Positions 14,642 to 24,033 of a stretch of DNA of 40,086 nt are shown here, one piece after another. The notes beneath the pieces were generated by a model. It made no database searches and was not told the origin of the DNA. It saw only the letters and a list, made by a program, of their open reading frames with translations. A program made the position numbers and the translations under genes. Numbering within the stretch: the first letter of the stretch is position 1; every line of letters starts with the position of its first letter. This DNA is from a virus: the IMG/VR virus record IMGVR_UViG_3300025151_000102, positions 1-40,086 of that record. One strand, written 5' to 3'.

Positions 14642-15777
14642 CAGTTATGCCCCGCATGAATGTAGGTGATTTGGATATTGTCTGCACCTGCACTATTGAA
14701 TCCCGTATTAGTAGGGATGGTAATAGCTGTGCCACCACTATTCACATAGAAGTCGTTATTCGTGCCGTCATGCTTACCCTGTATCAATCTCCCTTCAGTC
14801 TTGACCGCATCGGAAGCATCCCAAGCAACAATATCAATCAGATACAAACCAGTATCATCTTGTGATTGTAATGGCTTGTATAGAATATCTGTTCCGAATG
14901 TAATTGTCTTAGCACTACCGGGCGACCATGTGAATTGCTTGATTGATGTTCTATGAGTAGGGGTCAGCTGGTAAGCACCACCACCACCTGCGTATTCTCC
15001 TAAACCTTGATCGGATTGCCAAAACAAATGAAGTTGCCCTGAACCCTGTGCATTTGTAATCCCTGCTGGATCTCTTGCGAATAGGAATCCCAAGTCAGCT
15101 ACAGGTAATGTCCCTGCCTGTGCGCCTGATATGAAATCGTTAGCAGGGAAGCTACCATTTGATGCGTGATTGGTCAATGCGGATAGAGGAACAGGGCCGG
15201 GTCTTACAAACACCCTCTTATCTTCAACAGTAGTAATCTTGACACCACTATTGTATGTGAGTCTGCAAGATGCAAGAACTACTGTTTGATTGGTTAAATG
15301 ACCAGACGGACTTTGAGGGTATGAGCCACCGGATGTGTCTATCTCATCGCCAAAAGCCATTTTGATGTATCCCGATATTGTAGGATCAACATATACCAAT
15401 AGTATTCTTTCATAATCCGCACCCGTGAGGGTAGGTATAGCTCCGCCCAAGAACTTTGAAGCGTTGCCACCTGCTGTAATATCTATCGTAGTGCTTGAGA
15501 TTTCATAGAACATACCATCCAACAGAACAGTACCTACTGCAACCACTACACTTGTATTAGACACATCCTTAGATACCGCACAATTTCCTACTGTATGCGT
15601 ATTTCGATTAGAGTTAGATGTGTGGTAATCATTTATTGTAGTCGGAACTACACCATTCAACAAAGCTCTTTCATTGAAGTTAGTCAGCGTTGGACTGGCT
15701 AACACATCAGTATCTCTTAATCCATCATTCTGATAGGATTGTTCCGCAGCTTCATGCCCTTGACCTAAACCTGCCAT
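14641..15777 (-). CDS. Tail fibre/baseplate-like structural protein
   Basis: 378-residue beta-rich protein following the giant hub gene. The N-terminal region (NDYHTSNSNRNTHTVGNC, VVVAVGTVLLDGMFYEISS, with a long VDPTISGYIK stretch) resembles baseplate wedge or short-fibre head regions in which an attachment module carries a variable tip. The C-terminal part contains YKPLQSQDDTGLYLIDIVAWD and a final beta strand. Glycine, serine and threonine content and lack of catalytic motifs fit a virion protein. It overlaps the starts or stops of neighbours at both ends. Receptor binding is possible but not shown. Confidence 0.6.
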   Translation of the reverse strand: MAGLGQGHEAAEQSYQNDGLRDTDVLASPTLTNFNERALLNGVVPTTINDYHTSNSNRNTHTVGNCAVSKDVSNTSVVVAVGTVLLDGMFYEISSTTIDITAGGNASKFLGGAIPTLTGADYERILLVYVDPTISGYIKMAFGDEIDTSGGSYPQSPSGHLTNQTVVLASCRLTYNSGVKITTVEDKRVFVRPGPVPLSALTNHASNGSFPANDFISGAQAGTLPVADLGFLFARDPAGITNAQGSGQLHLFWQSDQGLGEYAGGGGAYQLTPTHRTSIKQFTWSPGSAKTITFGTDILYKPLQSQDDTGLYLIDIVAWDASDAVKTEGRLIQGKHDGTNNDFYVNSGGTAITIPTNTGFNSAGADNIQITYIHAGHN

Positions 15778-15854
15778 CAGTTATACCCCCTGTCAATCCT
15801 GTCAGCTTTTTTCGGCAAATCGGGGCGGTGGCGAAATTGAGAATATGAGTCCAT
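15777..15854 (-). CDS. Micro-gene, 25 aa, between tail genes
   Basis: The only gap of the tail-tip operon is filled by a 25-codon frame beginning MDSYSQFRHRPDLPKKADR. Its ATG overlaps the stop of the 113-residue gene as TAATG, and its TGA overlaps the next ATG as TGATG. The last codons include AGGGGGT, which can serve as the ribosome binding site of the next gene, so the frame may be a real basic peptide or only a translational relay keeping ribosomes on the message. Confidence 0.4.
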   Translation of the reverse strand: MDSYSQFRHRPDLPKKADRIDRGYN

Positions 15855-16195
15855 TAGCGTACCTCCAGTAAAACATCCACCTTTACTTCATTGGTTGAGT
15901 CCTTTGTGATTGGCATGAATGTAGCACGGTAGGCAGGGGTGTCAAGTGCCGTGTCGCCATGCACCACCAGCTCTTTGATTGATTGAGATGAAGATTGCTG
16001 AGTATCAAATATAGCTGATACAGATAGGGTTCTATCGTCTATCCTTCTCACATTGGGTGTGACTGTAATCTGAGGATTACCTGCCCCCCCGTCTTTACTT
16101 GATGAATCGCCACCCGTTGAACCCAATGTCATCCTTGTAACTAATGTGGAGAGATGGTCGGTAAGAGCTGACTTGAGAGTATCTAACACAGGCAT
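15854..16195 (-). CDS. Small tail protein, hypothetical
   Basis: 113-residue protein with an N-terminal helix (MPVLDTLKSALTDHLSTL) and beta-rich remainder (RMTLGSTGGDSS, NPQITVTPNVRRI, TLSVSAIFDT, EVKVDVLLEVR). The T/S-G rich turn after the first strand resembles small phage tail-tip or fibre-connector proteins with a LGSGT-like start, but no family can be named. It starts at the overlap TAATG with the hub gene, with GGTGA just upstream, and ends as TAATG with the micro-gene. Confidence 0.6.
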   Translation of the reverse strand: MPVLDTLKSALTDHLSTLVTRMTLGSTGGDSSSKDGGAGNPQITVTPNVRRIDDRTLSVSAIFDTQQSSSQSIKELVVHGDTALDTPAYRATFMPITKDSTNEVKVDVLLEVR

Positions 16196-19100
16196 TATTT
16201 CACCACATAAAATATTGATTTTGATTGACCGATAGGCAAAGCTCGCTTGTTCCCACTACGCACACCTATTTTCCCCATTCCTTTTGCCTCTTTCGCACCA
16301 ATGAGGAATCCTCTATTATTCACAGACCGAACCGATATACGATGAACCGCCTTCACTTTGATAGCACCAGATACTGCAAGCTCAACCAAATCTACAATCG
16401 TAGAAGCTGACTCATCTGTTGGTTCATTTGTTGAAGATACTGATTGCAGATCTGATAGCAGACCTTCAATTCCTTTGTCGTATTGACCTACTACAAAGTT
16501 GCTCTCAAGCTGATTGTAATTGTGTTCAGACTCAAAGACAGCATATTCTCCCCTTAGACCATGTAGTGGTAAATCAATGTTAATCATATCTCCGGGCGTT
16601 ATATCTGTAGCTCGAACAGCACCCTTGATTTCTATTACAGGTGTGGTATTCTCCGTTCTTGCTAAGATTGACTTGGCTAACTTCATGGCTTCCTGTTTGG
16701 TTTTCAGACCGGGAATGTTTTGTCTTAGGACTCTTGCTAAGTTAGATGTAGCACCCTTACCTGCTTCACTTCTCATCCTTTCTGGGTCTTTGATAGCAAC
16801 AAACACCTTCTCATTAGAAGCTAAATCATCACCACTAACAATCACCTCATTAGGCGAATCTATCATACGGCTAACTCCAACCGACTTGACGATACTTCCC
16901 ATTCCGATAGTAGCACCCTTATTCTTGAAGGTACTACTGCCGTATATCAGCCCGCCATTTCTTTCATTGACGAGCTGGCGACCATCTAACTGTGTTAGAT
17001 TCTTTATTGCTTCCATGATGCTTATGCCTCTTGTCTTTCGAGCTACAAATGTAGAGGAATGGTCATTGATAATGCGTAATGAGGGATGAGCTTTGAGCGT
17101 ATCAGATATATCCCTATCATTAGCAATCAACGCAGAAGTCGGTGTGACATTGTATCCCGCTACATCAGCTTCAGCGTCATCCAACATCATCAAAGCTGCA
17201 TCTGATGTTCTGATTCCTACATATCCTAACTGGCCCAGAAGAACGCCATTCTCCACATCTAAACCATGATCGGATAATGTATCTGCATTGATATTCTTGA
17301 AGATTAGAGAAGTAGTGTGGTTCTCAACCTTGACCCCACCTACTCTCAATCTCATACCATTCTTATCAAATAGATATGGTGGTGAGAATGTTTCAGACAG
17401 CTCCCTACCATCAATCCTTATCTTTTGAATGGATGTTGATATGTTTTTCAGCTCAGCTATATTCTTGCTGTTGGCTATCTTCAATGGCCTTTGACTGGTC
17501 ATGATAAAGTCGGATGGATCATATTCCAATAAGCCACGATATGTTAGAGATGTTTCTTTTACAGAATCCAATGATGTATCGTATCTTCTCCAGCTATCTG
17601 ATTCTAATTTGGCTATTACAAGTGTGTTATCTGTTAGTGTTGGTATGATCGGATAGGGTAATGTGAGCGACCTTATGTCGTTGATGGTTGATGGTGAGGC
17701 TACTGTTGTGTAATGCAACACCTTGCCTTCTAAATCTCCAACAGATGTGTATCCTGTGATTGTGTTGCCGGATTGCGTGAGCTTGTTGCCCGATTTAGCT
17801 GAGTAGGAAAACTTACCACTTATTCCCGGTATGAATAGGACACCGGATGAGGGGAGTATGCTTGCATCATCAAGTATTAGGAAGGTACTACCCGCAGTAT
17901 AGTGAGATTTGACTACAAACGAAGGATAGGTTCTCATCAACGATTTCATTGAGATGTGCGTGACCTCATCTTCTAATCCATGCTTAGCAAAGTCGCCACT
18001 AATGCCTGTTCCATCGTTGATATAACGAACTTGTGATTGATATATCGGCTCTCCCCCGCCCGGATGAAGCGTTTGAGAATATCGAGGCTCTATCTCTGGA
18101 TTGAATGAGCCATCAATTGTTTTTCGAGCTGCGTCTGACTTGAAGAATTGAAGCATAGATGCTGTTGGAATCAAATGCCACGCTATGTCGTAGTCATTTG
18201 CATCAGGCCAATCCATCGTGAATGCACCTTCGGGGGATCCAACGAAACTGCTGTTACCCAGTCCTTGAGATACATCGGTTTCAAACAAACCGTATCTTCC
18301 ATCTCTTGTAAATGGCTGATATGCTATGTCATCTGTATTGGTTGTCTTACATCTTGCACCATGAGTCCAACCGTCTTGCAGAAGGCTTGATGCAAAACCG
18401 AATAGCTTCAACGGCCTCACGGGTCTGACGATATAATCAACATACTTTCTTCGAGGATGACTGGTCATCGGTTTTCCAGCCGTGCCGAATATCTCAGTAG
18501 ATAATGACCCTTCTTGTGTTCTGTTTAGGTAGCTCTTACGAAGGACATAGACCCCGCCCCAAGCGGGTAAGTCTGCTGAACCCCTAACTGCCCAAGCGTC
18601 AAGTGCGTGGCTATTTGAATGCACTACGGGTTCTTCTGCTGTACCTGTGCCTACGGTTACTGCTACGGTTGCATTAGAACCTGCGTTGCTGAATGCAATT
18701 GTAGGTTCTGACGTATATCCTTGCCCGCCATTTGTAATAGTGACGCTTTTCACAGATCCTGTTGAAGTCATAGAGGCCGTAACTGTTCCATGAGGAATAG
18801 ACAGGGTTGGTGCTGTTTCATACCCTGCACCTGCATTTGTTATTGATACACCACTTAGAGAACGATTAGCAGATGCAAGAGTCGGTGATAGAGATGCGAG
18901 CGTAATTCCCCCAATAAGCAAAGGAGCTGTTATTGTAGGGTTAGATGTGTATCCAGAACCATAGTTAGTAACATGGATTTGCCTTACTGTTCCCGAACTG
19001 GCTGAGGTGTCTAATGTTGCACCTGAATAGCCCACCCCAAATTGCCATGCACTATTTAGTGCGCCATGATCTTCCCAAGTAGAACCATCCAAATACTCTA

Positions 19101-22100
19101 ATGTATATGTGTAAGTATGGTTTGATTGGAAATGGTTGCCCGTAGTGCCTGTGCCACCACTAAATGTTGTACCTGTGCATACACCGCTACTATTCAGGGT
19201 CAGATTTAGAATAGCTTCAGTTGCAGAAGTATTAGGGTAGTAATCACTTCCGCTTTTACTTGCATTTATCCTCAATCTCCATGACATATTCTGCGGAGCA
19301 ACAGGTACTGCAATCAATCTCAAAGCATTTGAACCTTGAACATCAAAGGCCGAAAGAGCGTGTCCCACATAGTAAGTAGCTGCAAAGTTAGATCCGCCAC
19401 CACCCGTTACTCCACAGCTCGCATTGGTGTTGTTGTATCCACTACCCGCAGAAGAAATTGAAATTGAAGAAACCGCAGCACCATCTGATGTAGTCGTATA
19501 TGTTCCTGTAAAGGCCGTTGTAGGATTACCACCCGATACAGATATGCTTCCCCCTGTTTCACTTGAACTATAAGCTCCCGAACCACCGCTATGAGATAAT
19601 GAAGATACAGATTTATTCACTATGTAAGTACCTGCAAAGCTTGAACCCCCACCACCAGAAGCTGTTAATGTTCCATCAGAATATCCCGAACCACCTGCTG
19701 TGAGCGATAGTGCGGTTACTGCTGCACCGCCCATCCCCTTTGCATCATCACTATCTGGACTCCATGTCGGAGCTACATATTCATTTGAGTGGGTGACTGT
19801 GCTACCTGCTCCACCATCAAGTGTGAATGCGTCTTTCTCAAGCTTGGTCTTAACAACCCACGAAGGCGTGATTGGGAAGTGCTGACCTACTGATAGGTCT
19901 GTATTTAGAGAAGTCGCTTTCGTTCCCATGATTTGGTATTCAACCGTTTTATTGAGGTTTCTTTCATTCTCAGTATCAATAATCAATCCTAATCTTGGTT
20001 CGGTTCTTGATTGGACTTGACGATGATCGGCTATCTCGGATAGAGGGATTGCTTTCACGGTTTTAGTAGCGTTATTACTTGAATTGTATGTGGCCTCTCC
20101 CCATCCTGTTGTAGGGTAGTGTGTTTTCTTCTCACCATTAGACGCAGCGAGCTGACGCATTCCCGAATGGTCAATTGCTGACGCATTGGTATGCAAAGCA
20201 TTCCCTCGAAGATGATAGAAGCCACCCGTTACGCCAAATGCCGTTGTTTCACCAACAGCAGAACTTGATTTTGATTGGTCATAGGATTTTGAGCCAGTGT
20301 ATTGCGTTAGGTCAATGAATGGATCTGAGCCTTTGTTGTGAGGTCTTGCTTTCAACGGTGCTTCAAGGTATTCAGTATCCCAAAGACCTGCGGGCATAGA
20401 TGTGGGAAGGGTCATCCCCCCAGATTCAAGCCCTAATGTAATTCCGATACCAATTGGCGATTCACCCGAATTGACGGGCAGATTAGACCTTCTCACTATG
20501 CTTGAATAAGGTGTAGCATCAGCCGTATGCCCGCTAAGGACTAATCCAATAGGGGTTGAACGCTCAACACCGGAGTAATCTTTATCGAAGAACCAAGAAG
20601 CACCGTGATCTGTGGCGTTAGGTATTTTCTGAACAGAATCATGTATTCCACCGTCAAATCTTGCCTTACCATATACTCCTTGTGTATTAGTGCCTTCATT
20701 GGGGTCGCCAGCTAACATATCCAGTGCATCTGAAGCTGTCCTAATCCCCCATGCCCTTATTGGTAATCTCCTACTCATATCATAGGCAACCATACTATCT
20801 CTAACGGCTATATATTTCGTGAAAGTCTGACTATCGGTATCCACATCATAAGATATGATACCCCCTTCCCTCTCTGGATTGATTGCATCTCCTATACCTT
20901 CACCTCTTGAGTATCTTATATTCTCATATTGTTTGAGTAATCTGATAGTGCCGTGCGGTTCTCTAACAGTAGTATGACCCATAAGGACAGCATTTGCACT
21001 ACGCAGACCATCGGTATTCCCATGTCCTCCAGCATTCAATCCATTGTATCCATAATTCTGAAGCCATTGATACACATATAGTCGTTCTATCGGAAGTGCG
21101 TTTTCAGCTTGAGCTGTGGTGGATGCGTGTGAATGATTACGAAGATACAGCCCTCTTACAGGCGGGTAGTTGAGAGAACGAGGCATCCCCGCTTCTCGAT
21201 AGCGGAATGTGAGGAAGTGTTCTCGGCTTGTTCCGAAGAAAGCTGGATGACTGTATTCAGCAAGCCAATTACACAAAAATGCGTCAGGTTTTGCCCCCGT
21301 TCCTGTGTTCGAAGCACTAAGGAGAGCTAAATCTGCGTTGCTTGCCGTTATACCACCACCCCCACTATCCCGTGCGGCTAAATTGACATACTCAGGATCG
21401 TGACACAACAGGGGTGGAACTGTTGCTAACTCCGTGCCGATTCGGGGTACTGCTACGCCTTCTTCCCTTCCTGTTACGAAGTAAGCAGACGAACCAACGT
21501 AGGTAATTGTAGGTATTGGAGAGCCACCACCGAGATGGTAATCCCCAAGCAATATACCGTTTATACTGACTTCTGAGGCTGTGTTATAGCGTGTTCCACC
21601 CGATAATGCAGTAGCTAAAGTGAGCTTCGTAGGGCCAGCTACTGAGAATGAAGCATCTTCGCTTAACGCACCCCTTCTGACTTGATGTCCCGCCCCTAAT
21701 CGCTTGGTGTGTTCCTGTCCGGGTGCAATAAGATAGTCCAAATCATCTCTTGGCGTAACTGAGCTGTATGTAGCTTTCACATCGGGTAATCTGAATCCCT
21801 TAATTTCACCCAATGGAAGCCCGTCTGAGGCGAAAGAGCCTGTTGAGTGGTCATACCCCGTCTGAGCCTTTGTATCAAGCGTATCAAGCTCAAATACGGT
21901 AGTGCTGTTAGAACTCTTACCCGATCCGAACCCGTGATGCTTGTGTTCTGTTTCGGCTTCAAACAATAAAGTGTAGGAAGAACCGTGAGAACGATGCAAT
22001 TGTCGCCTCATAGCAGACGGTGTGCCTCGGTGCATCAAAGGGGTGACAAAGCTGTGTCCTTGCCGTGCAAAGCGTATTCTATGGTGTGGATAGGCATTTC

Positions 22101-24033
22101 CTGTGGGGTTGCCGTTGTTTGTTTGAGTCAATACCGAACCTCTTTCTGCATGGTCGGTTATCCTATGTGCTGAGAATAAGCGTGTTGTACCGCTTGGAAC
22201 AGCTCCAGCGGGGGTGTGGGGGGTCAGACCCTGTTTCGTGCTTAAATCGGGATGCAGAAGCCTTTGTGTGTGGAAAATTAGTGTGCGGTCATGAGTATCA
22301 AACTGAGATGCCTCATTAGAATCCTCAGCTACACCGGGTTTTCGAGGGTCAGGGGCAGTTAATCCACCCAACCCCCAAGTCATGTTTGAATGGGCTTGGA
22401 TGCGGTCATGCCCGCTTCTAACGAATATTTCTCCCGGTATTTCAGATGGGTCTGGAAGCTGAATTGCGAGATTTGGCGTTAATTTGCCGTCTGTTGTTGA
22501 TGGCCCTGTTACTTCTTCTCCCGTAATTGGATCTTCCCTTGTGTTCTGTAGCTTGTAATCCCGAATTACTACACCCCAAGGCGAACCACCGAATAGTGTC
22601 AATATGTTGCCTTGGTCGTCTTTGGTAGTCAAATCATCAAAGACCATATTCTCATTACTTATCTGCAACCCCCTAACTTTGGAAGATGTGTTCAAGGATT
22701 TGGCTGTGAATATGGGTCGAGGGGCGTACCTATCGTTATCATATTTCAGACCTTGAGCTACAAAGTCACCGGAATATGTGGTCACGGATGTTAATTCATC
22801 AGTAGTATGGGCGACTATATTCGTGGATGTGCCTGTTGTTGCCTTGTATCCTTCCTTAGTATGGAGCATATCTCCCGAAGTCATAGGTAGCTTAGTCCCA
22901 TATTCCATATTCGCCATCTTAACTTTGTTAGAACCTGTGGTATCTGAATCAACCTTTGTGATTCCCCTAAGAGATGGTTCTGTTACTGTGTAATCAGGCG
23001 GTGGAATATCGGGCAGGTCGCATGAGTTAAGCCCCTCTATGCTAAATCGAACATATCCATGTCCTGATGAATGAGCTGTTGCTACTGACCCCTTACAATC
23101 GTAATTAGTCGCAGGTAGCCCCATGTTGCCCCCATCCAACGGTTTAGCTAACAGATTCCATGTAGGAACACTTTGCCCCAATCCTTGAATTACTGGGCCA
23201 CCATTAGCTGGCGACCAATAATTGTGATCGCTATCCCAATTCGGGCTTGTAGCCCGTTGTTCCCAAGTAAGCACTATTGTATGCTTCTCCGGCTCACCCG
23301 CAATCTCAAAAGTCGCATCGCTAAGTGTATCGGGATGGCTACTCACTTGAGTAATAGTTGATGATAGGTTTTCTGTAATAGTGAAGTTGGCTTTGCTATC
23401 CTGTCCTGTGACTACATGGCCTAATCGCTTAGGGCCATAGTAATATCCAGATATGTTAGTGTAATTCAAAGTTAGATTTGTATGATTGGAATCGTTGTAA
23501 GTGATTGTTCCTGTTGTAGGTAAATCAGAAGGGAATCCATTTCTGTAAGCTCCGTCAAACCTCAATATCAAATTGCTATCGCTTGTTGTTCTGAACGCAG
23601 ATCCTGTGTATGTCGGCTTCCCCGACATTCTAACATACCTTGCTCGAAGATACCTTGTTCCGTTCTTTGATACCTGTTTTACCCGCCTACTGTTTATTTT
23701 CGCAGCGATAGCTCTTGTTGCTTCTTGGCTTCCTAAGTTGTATGTGAAGCCTGTTCCATTACTGCCCAAATCGGTATTGAGCTGTTTCAAATCAACCACT
23801 ATTACATTGTCAGCTTCAGATGGTGCGGAAGTTGTTGCTAATGGCGTTCTGATAATTACCGTCAGCCCCTGCTTCCAGTTGGTGCTATTAGCACCATACT
23901 GCCAAGTGGTAACATCATCTGCGTATTCAGTATTGGGATAGGTAATGTGCATGGCGAAATAACCGCTTGCCGGATAACCGCCAGCTAATGGTTTGACTAC
24001 TGCGGGGTATAACTGCTTGGTATAACGAGTCAT
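16195..24033 (-). CDS. Giant tail hub / tail-tip protein (2612 aa)
   Basis: Very large virion protein. The C-terminal part (about residues 2330-2530) resembles phage tail hub proteins: IMEAIKNLTQLDGRQLVNE, then SPNEVIVSGDD, later GAVRATDITPGDMINIDLP and a final beta region, the pattern of baseplate hub/tail-associated proteins that cap the tube. The middle (about 1440-1800) has five GxGY-type beta repeats (NGGQGYTSEPT kind). The first 1400 residues are unrecognised, with many short Ser/Thr/Gly loops. ATG 24033 overlaps the previous stop as TAATG with GGCGGTG upstream; an in-frame GTG lies at 24057. Together with the LamG gene upstream it probably forms the cell-contacting tip. No peptidase or lysozyme motif was seen. 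Confidence 0.72.
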   Translation of the reverse strand: MTRYTKQLYPAVVKPLAGGYPASGYFAMHITYPNTEYADDVTTWQYGANSTNWKQGLTVIIRTPLATTSAPSEADNVIVVDLKQLNTDLGSNGTGFTYNLGSQEATRAIAAKINSRRVKQVSKNGTRYLRARYVRMSGKPTYTGSAFRTTSDSNLILRFDGAYRNGFPSDLPTTGTITYNDSNHTNLTLNYTNISGYYYGPKRLGHVVTGQDSKANFTITENLSSTITQVSSHPDTLSDATFEIAGEPEKHTIVLTWEQRATSPNWDSDHNYWSPANGGPVIQGLGQSVPTWNLLAKPLDGGNMGLPATNYDCKGSVATAHSSGHGYVRFSIEGLNSCDLPDIPPPDYTVTEPSLRGITKVDSDTTGSNKVKMANMEYGTKLPMTSGDMLHTKEGYKATTGTSTNIVAHTTDELTSVTTYSGDFVAQGLKYDNDRYAPRPIFTAKSLNTSSKVRGLQISNENMVFDDLTTKDDQGNILTLFGGSPWGVVIRDYKLQNTREDPITGEEVTGPSTTDGKLTPNLAIQLPDPSEIPGEIFVRSGHDRIQAHSNMTWGLGGLTAPDPRKPGVAEDSNEASQFDTHDRTLIFHTQRLLHPDLSTKQGLTPHTPAGAVPSGTTRLFSAHRITDHAERGSVLTQTNNGNPTGNAYPHHRIRFARQGHSFVTPLMHRGTPSAMRRQLHRSHGSSYTLLFEAETEHKHHGFGSGKSSNSTTVFELDTLDTKAQTGYDHSTGSFASDGLPLGEIKGFRLPDVKATYSSVTPRDDLDYLIAPGQEHTKRLGAGHQVRRGALSEDASFSVAGPTKLTLATALSGGTRYNTASEVSINGILLGDYHLGGGSPIPTITYVGSSAYFVTGREEGVAVPRIGTELATVPPLLCHDPEYVNLAARDSGGGGITASNADLALLSASNTGTGAKPDAFLCNWLAEYSHPAFFGTSREHFLTFRYREAGMPRSLNYPPVRGLYLRNHSHASTTAQAENALPIERLYVYQWLQNYGYNGLNAGGHGNTDGLRSANAVLMGHTTVREPHGTIRLLKQYENIRYSRGEGIGDAINPEREGGIISYDVDTDSQTFTKYIAVRDSMVAYDMSRRLPIRAWGIRTASDALDMLAGDPNEGTNTQGVYGKARFDGGIHDSVQKIPNATDHGASWFFDKDYSGVERSTPIGLVLSGHTADATPYSSIVRRSNLPVNSGESPIGIGITLGLESGGMTLPTSMPAGLWDTEYLEAPLKARPHNKGSDPFIDLTQYTGSKSYDQSKSSSAVGETTAFGVTGGFYHLRGNALHTNASAIDHSGMRQLAASNGEKKTHYPTTGWGEATYNSSNNATKTVKAIPLSEIADHRQVQSRTEPRLGLIIDTENERNLNKTVEYQIMGTKATSLNTDLSVGQHFPITPSWVVKTKLEKDAFTLDGGAGSTVTHSNEYVAPTWSPDSDDAKGMGGAAVTALSLTAGGSGYSDGTLTASGGGGSSFAGTYIVNKSVSSLSHSGGSGAYSSSETGGSISVSGGNPTTAFTGTYTTTSDGAAVSSISISSAGSGYNNTNASCGVTGGGGSNFAATYYVGHALSAFDVQGSNALRLIAVPVAPQNMSWRLRINASKSGSDYYPNTSATEAILNLTLNSSGVCTGTTFSGGTGTTGNHFQSNHTYTYTLEYLDGSTWEDHGALNSAWQFGVGYSGATLDTSASSGTVRQIHVTNYGSGYTSNPTITAPLLIGGITLASLSPTLASANRSLSGVSITNAGAGYETAPTLSIPHGTVTASMTSTGSVKSVTITNGGQGYTSEPTIAFSNAGSNATVAVTVGTGTAEEPVVHSNSHALDAWAVRGSADLPAWGGVYVLRKSYLNRTQEGSLSTEIFGTAGKPMTSHPRRKYVDYIVRPVRPLKLFGFASSLLQDGWTHGARCKTTNTDDIAYQPFTRDGRYGLFETDVSQGLGNSSFVGSPEGAFTMDWPDANDYDIAWHLIPTASMLQFFKSDAARKTIDGSFNPEIEPRYSQTLHPGGGEPIYQSQVRYINDGTGISGDFAKHGLEDEVTHISMKSLMRTYPSFVVKSHYTAGSTFLILDDASILPSSGVLFIPGISGKFSYSAKSGNKLTQSGNTITGYTSVGDLEGKVLHYTTVASPSTINDIRSLTLPYPIIPTLTDNTLVIAKLESDSWRRYDTSLDSVKETSLTYRGLLEYDPSDFIMTSQRPLKIANSKNIAELKNISTSIQKIRIDGRELSETFSPPYLFDKNGMRLRVGGVKVENHTTSLIFKNINADTLSDHGLDVENGVLLGQLGYVGIRTSDAALMMLDDAEADVAGYNVTPTSALIANDRDISDTLKAHPSLRIINDHSSTFVARKTRGISIMEAIKNLTQLDGRQLVNERNGGLIYGSSTFKNKGATIGMGSIVKSVGVSRMIDSPNEVIVSGDDLASNEKVFVAIKDPERMRSEAGKGATSNLARVLRQNIPGLKTKQEAMKLAKSILARTENTTPVIEIKGAVRATDITPGDMINIDLPLHGLRGEYAVFESEHNYNQLESNFVVGQYDKGIEGLLSDLQSVSSTNEPTDESASTIVDLVELAVSGAIKVKAVHRISVRSVNNRGFLIGAKEAKGMGKIGVRSGNKRALPIGQSKSIFYVVK
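18716..19700 (-). repeat. GxGY beta repeats inside the hub protein
   Basis: Five segments of the type (T/S)xxGxGYxxxxT, each followed by a Gly/Ala/Thr-rich strand, are spread over about 350 residues. They include GGSGYSDGT, AGSGYNNTN, YGSGYTSNPT, AGAGYETAPT and GGQGYTSEPT. Such units are common as exposed beta modules in virion proteins. Spacing is irregular, with non-repeat sequence between the second and third units. Confidence 0.65.

Noticed and set aside
16520-17089. + strand open frame (189 codons) opposite the hub C-terminus
   Set aside because: Antisense to a recognisable hub domain; composition is that of a complement shadow and no start signal is seen.
18716-19700. Non-coding tandem repeats or CRISPR-like array in the Gly-rich region
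   Set aside because: The repetition is at protein level (GxGY units), irregularly spaced and in frame within the hub gene.
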